A DNA stretch of 23,643 nucleotides, taken from the NCBI GenBank assembly GCA_015852425.1, contig JAAAIG010000618.1, positions 1 through 23,643 of the forward strand, read 5' to 3'. Each line of letters opens with the position of its first letter. The first letter of the stretch is position 1. The notes under the pieces are model-generated. The model was not told the origin of the DNA. It saw nothing but the letters and a program-made list of their open reading frames with translations, and did not search any database. This DNA is from Gryganskiella cystojenkinii. Taxonomy: Eukaryota; Mortierellomycota; Mortierellomycetes; Mortierellales; Mortierellaceae. Shown piece by piece: positions 1 to 10,629 of the stretch. A program made the position numbers and the translations under genes.

Positions 1-383
1 ATGGGTCGGCGGTTAACTAACGAACGACTTGGGTCGGCGGTTAGATTAATTGTTTTTTCGATACCTGGCACCTTAACCTTGCTACGCTTACAATGTACAA
101 GGGATGTCACCATGGAAGTAGAGGCTTCTTTTTCTCGCTTCATGCTGGCCTCTCGCTCGTTGCCTCATTTAATAGCTGATGGGATCCTTAGACTAAAGTA
201 TGCTCAAGTCAAGTATCTCCGTCAGCATTCACACAATCACAGAGTTGCAGAAGAAGAAAAGGCTATCGCCATTTAATGACAAGTGGAGGTTTAAGCTACA
301 AGGATAACGGCTATGGTACAGAAAAGTGAAGGAAAGGAGCAAAATAAATAGAGATACGAGACAAAAACGACCACCAGAAGACT
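1..383. other. Window-edge region with an unassigned open frame
   Basis: No recognisable gene. The plus strand is open from base 1 to a TAA at 274-276 (91 codons), and an AATAAA follows at 343-348, so this could be the tail of a plus-strand gene converging on the Rtf2 gene. The translation shows no domain, and I cannot tell it from a chance frame. A 14-bp direct repeat (TGGGTCGGCGGTTA) sits at 2-15 and 30-43. Confidence 0.25.
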
Positions 384-1421
384 TTATCGGTTCATAAAGT
401 TCTCTGGTCGAGAGGACCTTCCGTTGTTGTAAAGGGACTTGATTGCACTAGAACTCTGACGACTGGCGTTCGCTGCCATCTGTTCTGCGACCTTGGCTTG
501 CACAGCTGCTGTCAAGGAATGAGTCGAGGACAACGAAGGCGATTGAGCATGCGTCGGCGGTGGCGAAGGGTACTTGCTTGCGGCGGCAAGGTGCTGTTTC
601 TTTTCCTTCGAGGCCGAGTCATCCCCACTGTCCTCGAGCTTGCGTTTGCTCGATTTTTTCTCTGAAGGGTGTTCATTGCCATCCTGGTCCTTCTTGCTCT
701 GCTTGGCCTTTTTCTTTTCCTTCTTTTCAGCCAAAATCCTTGCTTGCTTCTCCAACAAGGCCAGTTCCATGGCTTCGAGTTCGTCCTGCCTGGGGTTCAA
801 GACGATCACATTGAAAGACTCGAAGGGCTTTGTGCACTGTTATACAAGAAAAAATACAAAAAAAGGATAAGCGAGATTAGTTTTCAAATTCATTATGCAA
901 AAAGTCTCCCAGAAGTAAGAAAAGAAACAAGAAAGTATGTACGTTACCTTCAAACAAGTCTTTGAGGGGACTTCTTTCATGGCTACTTCGGACATGACAC
1001 ATCCACAGGTGTCCAGGTAGACAAACCGGTATTTGCCATTCATCTCTTTCAAGGTAATCGGACAGACATAACGAGCGACAGGTTCCTTATCATGGTCCGT
1101 CAGACTGTTTGAAGAGGTCTCGGAGAAGGAAGGATTGGGCTCGAGTTGTAAGGTGACAACGTCCTTGAGGGACTTGATGTGCTGACAAATCTGGTCTCCA
1201 TCGCCATAGGCGGTTCGGTCAAGGAGGAATTCCAGGATCGCATCCCTGTTGTAGAGTTTACCGAGTGCACAGGCGACCACTGGGGTCGAGAGTGGTTTCT
1301 TTGAGAGCGTACAAAAGTACCAATGGACTCTGTTAAGAATGGACTGGTCGACCTTGGCGGCTTTTTGCTTTTGTTTGACGAGCTCGTCTCTCTTGGGAAT
1401 AGAACCTCCGTCACAGCCCAT
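384..1421 (-). CDS. rtf2: Replication termination factor 2 (Rtf2) homolog
   Basis: Two exons: 1421-948 and 836-384, with the intron at 947-837 (GTAACG...ACAG), giving 308 aa. The N-terminus MGCDGGSIPKRDELV is the family signature. A degenerate RING-like C2HC2 fold follows, with C37, C51, C120, C139, C141 and C156, and the intron falls just before C159, which completes a Cys-x-x-Cys pair. Family knowledge: Rtf2 acts in the nucleus at replication forks. It stabilises stalled forks at the S. pombe RTS1 barrier, and the human RTF2 protein is removed from stalled forks by the proteasome. Residues from about 185 onward are Lys/Glu-rich then Ser-rich and look disordered, as is usual for the family. 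The gene is divergent from the LU7TM gene. Start choice: this ATG opens the conserved N-terminus, although the frame stays open upstream to 1661. Confidence 0.93.
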
Positions 1422-1908
1422 GGTTGTTTTTGAAAGTGAGGGGTGGTGAGAGGGTGTTGAAAGGTTTGCTGTGGGTGGTTGAGTTGAATTGGGGGTTGCT
1501 GCACTGTCGGGAAGGTGATGTGAATCGGAGCAGTAGCAAGCAATGAAAAGAAGTTTGGTGAGTGAAAGAGGAGGAACAAAATGCATTAATTGGGGCACAG
1601 CTCCCTTTATATGTGAATCAATGACGTCAATGGTCCGCGGGCATTCTCGGCGATAACTCATACAATAGTCAATTTAACAGCAAGGACAAGGCGGTGCTCA
1701 GCCTGTTTCAATAAACCCTTTTGGTCGCCTCTTTTCTTTTTCCGCCTCATCATCTTTTGTTCAACTTCATCGAAACAACAAGACTCAGCTACCTTCAACT
1801 TTCTTTCCTCATTCCTACTCGTCCCTTGGGATATCCGTCTCTCCTTTATTCCTCCATCCCTCGAACGACCCTCTCTCCCTCTTTTTTCCCACCGCGCTGG
1901 TCTCATTC
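1422..1908. promoter_or_regulatory. Shared divergent promoter of rtf2 and the LU7TM gene
   Basis: This stretch lies between the two divergent start codons and contains no gene. A palindromic CRE/ATF-type site TGACGTCA is at 1622-1629. A TATA-like box reads ATATAAAG on the minus strand at 1612-1605, about 190 nt upstream of the rtf2 ATG. The half next to the plus-strand gene (about 1720-1900) is strongly pyrimidine-rich, as are the other promoters in this window. Site functions are inferred from motif match only. Confidence 0.5.
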
Positions 1909-4544
1909 ATGGCACCCATGAGATCATTCCACAGACTGGTGGCCCTCACCCTGGCGGTGCTGCTACTCCAAATCACCCTATCGGACGCATTTAGAAACTA
2001 CCTTGTACGTTACGTGTCCCCTCCTCGTTATTCATCTTATACTTCATTTATCAGGGACATTAGCGACTTGGACCCTGAAAAGAAAAAAAGCTGCACCTCC
2101 TTTTGGCACGCCTGAGCCATTTCTGGAGTCCGCCATGAGCAACAAACCCACCGCACCCGATGACTCACTGCCCTTTCTATATTTCTCCATAGGACAGCGA
2201 AGACGACATCACGTATGCCTGCGGAGGCGTGTACTATAGCAACAATCAGAGCGATATCAGAGGTATGTTTGTTCTTCGCCGGGGAGGGTTTAGACCGTGA
2301 CTTTATCGATGTCAAAGATAGGGAAGACTAACACTCTGTTCACGCCTTTTGTTTCCCGTTATTTTTATCGGCTGTCAATTGGGTATCTTCTCTTAATAAG
2401 TCGCCATGGATCCAGAATCGACCGGTCACGCCGTCGTGGTTGTCTTTGAATGGGACGACTACAAGTACGTGGGCAAGAAGGACGGAGATGGCGAGGTAAA
2501 TCATAATCATAACTGAAAAAATAATCCAGATCAACCGACGACAACAGGATCCTGTTGGTGCACCCCTGAGAATTCCTCCCGAACGCATTCATTGCTCAAC
2601 GAACACCCCTATACACAAAAGATGCCTTTGTCATTGACCCTTTTTTATATCTCTTTTCTTTTTAGAAAATATATGTCTGCGACAGCGTCGCGTTGAAGGC
2701 TGGTCTTTGTACGGATACCGACCTCGGTCAAGCCCTCATTGACAAGACTGTTCCTTCCACAGTTAAATCGGCATCACTCGATTTCACAGTCGAAGAGCAG
2801 AAGGGCATCCAGTTTTTCGATTACTCTGTTCCCAAGACGGGATATTACTGCGTGATCACCAGGCCTGTACAAGTTGGAGTGGTTGAGGCCAAATATACAG
2901 GAACCGTTAGATTCAACAACAAGTTTGGAGAACTCGCTGGATCCGACTTTCCAAAGTTGCCTGTAAAGTCAGGACTCGATAAGCACTTTTTTTTGTTCTC
3001 ATGTTCATAAGACAGAATTATCTCTGGAGGCTGTCGTCGCTTTATTTTATGGGGCTCACGAACTAACACAGTATTTCATTTTCTGATTTTTTTTTTGTCT
3101 GGGAAAAAAACCTTAGTTCTACGGTACCCTGTCCCTTATCTACATGGCTGTTGGTGTCGCATGGATGGTCTTGTGTGCGAGACATTGGCGTGAGATCTTG
3201 ACCGTTCAGCATTTTATCTCTGGTGTGATCTTATTCCTGATGGTCGAGATGGCCTTCAACTGGGGCTACTGGGATGACTACAACAAGACTGGAACTTCAT
3301 GTAATGACGCTAGCGGACTATTGCTGGAAGGTGCTGGAAAGTAATCATTACATTTCTATAGATGGACTAACACTTGTTTTTCTTCTTCTTTCATAGCCAT
3401 GGCTTTGTTGGTCATGGTTGCTCTCCTCAACTCTGGACGTAACAGTATCTCGCTGTTCATGCTGTTGATCGTCTCTATGGGATATGGTGTTGTCAAGTAA
3501 GTGTCGTCTAGCATAGGTACACCATTCAAGGACAGGATGGAAAAATGAGCACATAGGCTTACGACATTTCTACTCTATTGTGTTCTGAAAATTAGGCCTA
3601 CACTTGGAAGCACGATGAAGAAGGTCATCATCTTGAGTTTGGCGCACTTTTTGTTTGGAATCATCTACTCTGCAGGAACCATGTCCCCGGTCGAGGACGT
3701 CAGTGCGATGATTGTGCTCATGGTCGTCGTCCCCTTGGCGTTGACCATGACCAGTTTTTATATCTGGACTCTGCAATCGCTCACCTCAACCATCGCCACT
3801 CTTAACTTGCGTCGCCAAACTGAAAAGGTCAAGATGTACACCCGTCTGTGGCGCCTGTTGGTCTTTTCCCTGACAGTCCTTTGCGCCTTCTTTGTGATCA
3901 ATACGTTCAACTTCATGAATATGACGGACCCGGACTGGCCTGCTTCATACTGGCGTATCAAGTGGTTCCTGTTGGATGGTTGGCTAAACGTTCTTTATCT
4001 CATCGTCTTTGTCGTCATTGTGATTCTCTGGAGACCCACAGAGAACAACAAGCGCTATGGAATCGATCAATTGGAGACGGATGATTTCGATGATGCAGAG
4101 GATCCTCACGCGGACCAAAATAACGCCAGGGCTGCAGAGTCGATGGGTTTGACAGGCATGAAGCTCCGACCTCAGAGACGTGATTACGAGGTCGATGATG
4201 ATGAGGTGGCTATGTTTGATATCGGCGAGGAAGAAGAGGATGACGAGGACGATCGTGAAGATGGCCGTGACGATGATGACTTGGAATTGGGTGGTCGTCC
4301 ACTCGCTCAACGGTCGAATTCTCGAGGTGGTTCGTCGTCAAGGGGATCCCCAGCCTATAGAACTGATTCCTTGTAAGTCTATTGGTTAACAAGGAAAAAA
4401 GGAGATTACTGTAAGAAATTTAGATTCGATATTTTTCTCTTGGTGTTGACTCTGCCTCTCTCCCTTCTTGAACATGTTTCTTTCTATAGCGCCGAGGAAT
4501 CAGAGAGGGAGCGTCATCGCGTGGAAGTGTCCAAGTTGAACTAG
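1909..4544 (+). CDS. PTM1: Lung seven-transmembrane (LU7TM) protein, PTM1/GPR107 type
   Basis: Eight exons: 1909-2004, 2193-2262, 2401-2495, 2666-2962, 3117-3330, 3397-3496, 3596-4372 and 4490-4544, totalling 567 aa. Residues 1 to about 27 form a signal peptide. A lumenal domain with paired cysteines runs to about 186. The seven-helix domain begins with FYGTLSLIYMAVGVAW (187 onward); family-typical pieces are SMGYGVVKP and LAHFLFGIIYSAG. The cytosolic tail (about 420-560) is very acidic, with runs of Asp/Glu, then Ser/Arg-rich. Family knowledge: LU7TM proteins sit in Golgi and endosomal membranes and act in membrane trafficking; yeast Ptm1 is a Golgi/early endosome protein. Exon 2 is the least certain, chosen because it keeps frame and supplies lumenal sequence. 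Exon 5 must use the weaker donor at 3331; see findings. An AATAAA lies at 4626-4631. Confidence 0.88.
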
Positions 4545-4625
4545 ATTTTTTTCCCCACCAGCATACCACCATTTCTAAAAACACAATTCAACGAGCAATG
4601 GGATAACGCAATCGCCAAGGCAACA

Positions 4626-4631
4626 AATAAA
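4626..4631 (+). terminator. Poly(A) signal of the LU7TM gene
   Basis: AATAAA, 82 nt past the stop codon and on the correct strand. Confidence 0.6.
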
Positions 4632-4712
4632 TGTTCAAAAAAGTACAAACCTTCATGTCAATCAATGAATGTAACAGAGCTCCAGTTTTGCACCATAATT
4701 TCGACGAATTTT

Positions 4713-4718
4713 TTTATT
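4713..4718 (-). terminator. Poly(A) signal candidate of the TMEM128-like gene
   Basis: AATAAA on the minus strand, 17 nt past the stop at 4735. It faces the plus-strand signal across an intergenic gap of 190 nt, so the two convergent transcripts probably overlap or nearly meet. Confidence 0.45.
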
Positions 4719-4734
4719 GGAAGACCGGACCGTG

Positions 4735-5758
4735 TTAGAAAAATACCCCTAGGACATTGATAATGCCGACAGCTAACGCAGGTAAGACAAATATCGTCGA
4801 GAAATGCCAGACTGGCCACAGAGCGATAAAGGATCCTATGATACCCATAACCAAGGATGCGGTCGCGATCCTGACAGGGTAGAGAAGCTCTTTCTCCCAG
4901 TTTACATAGACAGTCGGTTTCTTGAGGACACGAGGACGAATAAACTCGAGGTAGAAAAAGATGCCGAGCATGGTCGATAAGCACAGGAGAGAGAACGACA
5001 AGAGTGTCCTAAGAATATAGTCATAAGAAACACAGTCAGAGATAGAAACTGAGAAGCCAAGAATGACTGCCCGTACACCGAAATTCAATCGCAGACATAC
5101 CCTTTGATCCGAGGATCGGTCCTGTAGATCAAGACATTGACGGCATCATACCACCATCCCAAGAGACCTCCAATCAGAGTCGGCATGAACGCCTTTCTAA
5201 TACGTTGAAGAAATGGTCTCCTGGACGTAAATCCTGCCAATCTTCCAGTATTATGTCTTGAGGAAGACGACCCGTCACCATGTGTATCAGAGCGATCGTC
5301 ACCGTCGTGGTCGCCCGAGGGGTCGTTCTGGTTCCTACCGTCCCGATGTCCCTGACGGTTTGTAAAGTTGCCATCGCCATCCTCGTCGCCCTTGCTGACA
5401 TCGTTTTGGCGTCGACGCATCATTCGAGCGGTCGCGGTTCTGGGACCATTGTTGGATTGAATGTCTGGACTGGCTTCCAAGGTTCCGTCTGCTCGAGGGA
5501 CTGTGAAAGGTGGTATGCCTATGAAGGAGCAGGAGAGTAACAAAAGTAGGTAAAGCTGTGGACTGCCAGCAAACACGTAAAAAACAAATAAAGCGATCGG
5601 GGGCAGTTTGAATAGACATAAGCAAAGCAATTGAAAAAGTTACCATGGACCGTGGTATCGCCCTTTCCCGCGGATTCATGGACGAGTTGCTGGTCGATGG
5701 TTCGGCGGGTTTCGATCCCGGCAGCGCGTGAGATTGGTTCCTTTGAGGAGTCAGACAT
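4735..5758 (-). CDS. TMEM128: TMEM128-family four-helix membrane protein
   Basis: Three exons: 5758-5644, 5518-5101 and 5008-4735, giving 268 aa. The last exon carries the family core: a helix at 179-201, a loop with RPRVLKKP, a helix at 219-241 starting LLYPVRIATAS, the motif IALWPVWHF, and a final helix at 248-268 ending at the C-terminus. A further helix, about 153-174, precedes them at the end of exon 2. The animal protein has the same order, including a pattern like YPALIPITTAS followed by IALWHVW. Residues 1 to about 145 are an extra hydrophilic region rich in Asp, Gly, His, Arg and Asn, making this protein longer than human TMEM128 (about 165 aa). The molecular function of the family is poorly known. 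The assignment rests on remembered similarity and helix pattern, so it is good but not certain. Confidence 0.75.
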
Positions 5759-6179
5759 TTTGAAGGGCGCTGAGATGAGAATGAGATTGGTTTTTTTCTT
5801 TTTTTTTTGCCCTGCTTTCGCTGAATGAGGAATGAGGCTTGACTAGGTCTAGATGAAGAAATAGTTTGAATGAACAAAAGAGGAAACAGCTCAGACAATG
5901 GGAAGCCAATGGTGCGAATGAGGCGAATGACGACAGTCCAAGAACCTTCTTTTTTCGGCCTTGGCCTTTTCTTTTACGGGTGACTGCTTTCATATAGCAT
6001 GGAACGCGACGCGTTTAGTCTTTTTCCGTTGATCGGACAAAAACACACCGGCCTCTTCTTTCCTTCCTATCATTCTGATTGCATGCAATACAGTCCCCAC
6101 AACAGAACCATTCACACGCAGGAGACCAAAGGATTTCATTCAGTGGGACTGATCTGATTACAAACAACAAAACCATCCC
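5759..6179. promoter_or_regulatory. Divergent promoter between the TMEM128-like gene and BCS1
   Basis: No gene is visible in this gap between divergent start codons. The side next to the TMEM128-like gene is A/G-rich on the plus strand, that is pyrimidine-rich in that gene's sense. An ACGCGT hexamer (the MluI cell-cycle box sequence in yeasts) is at 6009-6014; one copy alone is weak evidence. Confidence 0.35.
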
Positions 6180-8878
6180 ATGGCACATCTAGGCAGGGTC
6201 TCCATGGCATCCACCTCCATGCCCCTTCTCTTGTCTTCCTCTTCTGTCCCAGGAGCACTGGGTCTCGGTTTGGGGATCAGGACCATTGTCGGAGCCTCTT
6301 CAGCTGCGACCTCTGTTTCCGCAGGAAGACCGTTTTTATACTCCAACCTTGGTTCGATCGCTCGATCCGCTGTCGTTGGAGGCTTGGCTGTTACTACCCA
6401 AAGGAACTACTCGTCCCTCCCAGAACATGCGGGTGACATTGGCAAATTGGTCACGACTGCGAGCGAGAAACTTGGATTGGGCGACAACCAGTTTGCGGCT
6501 GGAGGATTTCAACTGGCGTTAATCGGAGGCATTCTTGCGTAAGTCGGAAGATTCATCGGAAGACTTTCTTTATATTTTGCAGAAAAAAGACTGATAATCT
6601 TTTTCACCAACCTTGGACCCTCTTTTTTTCTTTTCTCAGAGGAGTAAGGCTTCTTGGATCACACGCGATCGATTACCTCAAAAAGAGGATCGTCGTCACC
6701 GCCGAGTTTGATTCCAGGGACGAGTCGTACAGTTGGATCTTGGTATGCGCCCATGTTTGTTATCAATCGGCCAACGACACTCGATTCAGTCTATTAATCG
6801 TCCGCTGGTGATGTTATTTGTGAACTTTAGAACTGGCTCAGTGACCACCCCTATGCCAAGAAGGCGACTCAGTTCTCGGTTTCAACCACCATTGCCCGCG
6901 GAGCTCAAATGATCAATGGGTAAAAATTATCTGGGACTCCAACATGGATCCAATTATTTCAGGGTCAAATGAAGGTCATCTGACGCTACGATTTTTGACT
7001 AATGGGGCCTGCATACCAATAGCGAGGAGGGCGGTGGCATTGCTGCAGCTACATACTTTTTGCCTGCTCCTGGTAAGAGACAATTATACCTTGTTTGTCC
7101 CTATACTGCTCATCTCAGATTCCAATTCACAGACTGACAATGTTATCGACAACCCATCATAGGTCTTCATGTCTTTTGGTACAAGGACCGTCTGCTCTGG
7201 GTAAGCGACTTTCCCAGGAACCAAAAACTCTAGGACTTGAAGGAGGAGAAATTTGCTATTTTTTAACACGATCGGTACTCTCGCGTAGATGTATCGTGAA
7301 CGTGTTGGACCCAGTGGAACAACCGTGGCGAGCTCAGGAGGACCAGTCGAAAACATCACCATCAGCACTTTGGGGCGTTCCCGGGATTTTATCCAATCTT
7401 TGATTTTGGAAGCGCAGAGCAAGTTTATTGACCGCGACCAAGCCCGCACTGTCATCTTTGCTGCAGATCAATATGGAAACTGGAGAAGGACAAAGTCTCG
7501 GCCAAAGAGGTAAGAACGGTCACACAAAACTCTGCTAAGCGGTAGAACATATACGCCGGGCGTGCAGAAATGACTATTTCTCATATCCCTGTGATGTCTT
7601 TCTCTCATTTTCATTCTAGACCTCTGGACACGATTGTTATGGATCCCAAACTGAAGAACTATATTGTTAACGACGCCAAGGAATTCTTGGCCAGCGAGAG
7701 CTGGTACGCTGAACGTGGATTACCTTTCCGTCGTGGTGTAGGTTAAACATGCCATAATCCTTACTGTCAGCATATCATTTCCACAAGAAGATCAAAGGCT
7801 TATGGTAACTCATTTCTCTTTTCAAAACCACAGTTACTTCTTTACGGCTCACCTGGAACAGGAAAGACCTCGTTTATTCATGCTCTCGCTGGAGAACTCG
7901 GTCTGAATATCTATGTCGTAAACCTGTCGAGCAAGACCCTGACGGACGATACGCTCACGGAGCTGGTCTCGGAAACACCCTCGCGTTGTTTGCTCTTGAT
8001 CGAGGATGTAGACGCGGCGTTTGTTCAACGTACCTCCAAGGATGCGGCTGCCGGGATCACATTCTCGGGTCTACTCAACTCGGTCGACGGTGTCTCTGCT
8101 CAGGAGGGCCGCATTCTCTGCATGACGACCAAGTAAGTTTTTTTTCTTTGTGTTCTGTCAACGTTTGCTGCCTGGAGTCATTGGCTCTGGGAAAAAAAAA
8201 GCAAAAGTATTTTAATCACTCCATGTTTTCTGATTTGTCACTTGTAGTCATCTGGATCGATTGGATGAGGCTTTGATCCGACCTGGACGCGTGGATGTTC
8301 GTGCACGATTCGGAAAGGCGACACAGTCTCAGGCACAAGAGCTCTTTACGAAATTCTTCCCCCAGTCGACCACCGCAACTACCCCATCACCGGAACTCAA
8401 ATCAACACCAGTCAAGGCCACAGCAACAGAGCACAAACAAAATAAGATCACTGAAAAGGACGAAGAATCGAAGCCTCTACTGGTTGAAAAGTACACCGAG
8501 GACTCCTCATCCGCCACGGACGGACCAGAAGCGGGACGACCCAGGTTGACTCGGGAGGGAACCTTGGCCCTGGCGGCACGATTCGCAGCCGCCATCCCAG
8601 ACCAGACGTATTCGATCGCCCAGCTTCAGGGTTTCCTGATGGGGTACAAAAAGACACCTGAGCTGGCTGTTCAACATGTCGACGAGTTTGTTCGTCGAGC
8701 TGGATCGGCCGAAGTCAGTGGTACGGCCAAGGTAGATTTCATTGACGATGACAAAGGTTCTGCGGCTATCCATCAGAACAAAGATAGTACATATTGGGAA
8801 GGCAGTGAAGAACAGGAGCGAGAAAGGAAAGAGTTTCGAGAGGAGTTAGAACGTGAGAGGCGAAATAGTACAAAGTAG
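6180..8878 (+). CDS. BCS1: Mitochondrial chaperone BCS1 (AAA ATPase)
   Basis: Nine exons: 6180-6538, 6640-6742, 6831-6919, 7023-7072, 7163-7200, 7289-7509, 7620-7737, 7834-8132 and 8248-8878, totalling 635 aa. The transmembrane segment is at about 106-124, the BCS1-specific domain at about 125-320, Walker A GSPGTGKT at 331-338, Walker B LLLIEDVDAA around 379-388, and the arginine-finger region ALIRPGR near 434-440. Family knowledge: BCS1 is a heptameric inner-membrane translocase that moves the folded Rieske Fe-S protein out of the matrix during complex III assembly. This copy is longer than yeast Bcs1 (456 aa) because of an N-terminal extension ending in a presequence-like RNYSS motif, a polar insert at about 466-525 and a charged tail. 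Exon 7 ends at GTAGGT (7738), which puts RRG directly before LLLYGSPG. A second in-frame ATG lies at 6204. Confidence 0.95.
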
Positions 8879-9305
8879 TTTTGAAGGGACCATCATGCAT
8901 AAAAACACCAAAACTCTGACCCGTGTTTTAGATAGACATTGTTAAGAAAGACTGGCTCAATAGCTCAGGAAACACAATTGAGGTTATTTTTATGGACCTC
9001 TGGCGCCTTCATCTTGGTCTGCGGTTCATGGCCATCCTCACTAGTGCTCCCGTCCGCAGACATTATGGCGGTAATTCACTCTTTGTCCAGCGCGAATTTG
9101 ATCTTGCGCGTAAAGATCTAGTCCTTTATTGAACCGGCTCTCTATGCTGATATAAAGCAATCTCTTTCTACTCTCTTCAACAACCCTTTTTTTTTTTTTT
9201 TTTTTGTCGTGTTCTTTTAGTTCGTTGCTTTTTGCGCTAGGGGATCTGAGGTTTGAAATGGCTTGGTGGTTTTTTGGAGACAAAGAGATATTTTTGTTTT
9301 CCTGT
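8879..9305. other. Convergent intergenic region
   Basis: This lies between the BCS1 stop and the stop of the first GST paralog, and no gene is visible. It holds a T homopolymer of about 20 nt at 9187-9206. A minus-strand AATAAA at 9130-9125 lies 175 nt past the GST stop and may be its poly(A) signal. Confidence 0.4.
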
Positions 9306-10629
9306 TTAGAGAATCTTGGGTTCAGACAGGTTTGGGCCATTACCGACAGGGACCACACGGGTGGTGTTCATCTAAATGAGTATAGCAGGGTTAAACAGTG
9401 GAACGTGAATGTAATCGCTCTGCTCTTTTTGACCTTTGAAATCAAAAACAAAAACTTACACCGCCTTCAGATGCGTAATACATATTCTTGATGTACTGTA
9501 TCTTGACTGTGTCCCCGACTTTGGGCATCTGATAAATCCTTCGAGTCCACTTCAAAATATTTGGGTAATCCTTCTCGATGCCCTTCAGGTTACACTTGAA
9601 ATGTCCATGGTAAACTGGGTCAAAGCGTACGATCGTGGTCCAAAGACGAACGTCCGCCTCTGTTAACGTGTTTCCGACCAGGTAATCCGATTTGGACAAG
9701 ATCTCGTTCTCGATTCGATCCAGAGAGGTGAAAAGTGGGTACACACTCTTTTCATAGGCCTCCTGCGTGGTCGCTAACCCGGTCTTGTAAACCCCCACGT
9801 TGATGGTTTCAAAGATCCAGCTGTTGACCTCATCAATTTCCTTTTGCAAGTGTTCCGGGTAGAAATTTAAACTGGCCAAGGACTCGGGCAAGAACTTGTT
9901 AAAGGCCGAGTTGAGCATTCGAATGATCTCGCTGCTCTCGTTGTTGACGATTGTACCCGTCTTCTTATCCCAGAGCACCGGGACGGTGATGCGGCCCGAG
10001 TAATCGGGGTTGGCCTTGAGATAGAGGTCCTTCATGTACTTGGCACCAAAGAGAGAATCATGGTATCCGTCTTGGAACGACCAACCATTACCCATTTGCC
10101 AATGTGTCGAATCGGCCGAGATCACGTCCTCGAGTCCTTTCAACACTCGGACCAACGCCGTTCGATGGGCCTAAATAAAACATCAGCAGGTGGCGGCGTT
10201 AATTGGGCAAGAAGGTTATAGAAAAGGCTGCTGCGCTGTTGTGTGTGTGCAACTCGCTCATCCTGCCTCTTTTACATCCATATTTTCGTCTGTAGAGAGG
10301 GATAGCGCTTGCCGATGCTTACCCATGGACATCCATGAGAAATATAAAGATGATAACGGCCTCTATCGGAGCACGAGTAGAGGCAAGAGGTGTTAGCAGC
10401 AAGAGCTTTCGGTCCCGTCTCGGTATCGACCATGTTAATCCCAAATTTCCTGGTGGTGTTCTCTAAGCGCAGCTTACTTTTCGGGTTGGAACTTGGCATC
10501 GGGAGTGTCTCGGATCCAGTCACGAAAGGACGAGACGGTATCCTTGAGCTCTCCGTTGGCGTCGGTCCTTCCAGCTTTCATCGATATCTGTGGACTTTTT
10601 GCGTCATTACTAGCAGCAGGGGCAGTCAT
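9306..10629 (-). CDS. ECM4: Glutathionyl-hydroquinone reductase (ECM4/Xi-class GST), copy 1
   Basis: Four exons: 10629-10478, 10362-10323, 10170-9460 and 9371-9306, giving 322 aa, close to E. coli YqjG (328 aa). The thioredoxin-like N-domain has the catalytic Cys in GCPWAHR (C62), followed by PVLWDKK and the glutathione-site segment VNNESSEIIRM. The helical C-domain holds YLVGNTLTEADVRLW and FDPVYHGHFKCN. Family knowledge: these enzymes reduce glutathionyl-hydroquinones through a Cys mechanism and occur in bacteria, fungi and plants; yeast Ecm4/Gto2 is cytosolic. The short first exon was placed by matching it to the paralogs (MKAG..., FRDW, KGRYHLY). No targeting signal is visible. Introns lie at shared sites A (phase 2), B (phase 0) and D (phase 0); site C is uninterrupted. 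It is the most divergent of the three copies. Confidence 0.9.

Noticed and set aside
4180..4392. Overlapping open frames on both strands at the end of the LU7TM gene
   Set aside because: They are shadows of the Asp/Glu codon run in the cytosolic tail.
5695..5730. GGTTTCGATCCCGG, resembling a tRNA T-arm
   Set aside because: It lies in exon 1 of the TMEM128-like gene, and no acceptor stem, D-arm or anticodon arm can be built around it.
9187..9206. Long T homopolymer as a possible transposon tail
   Set aside because: No target-site duplication, inverted repeat or reverse-transcriptase frame is adjacent; similar runs occur in many introns and promoters here.
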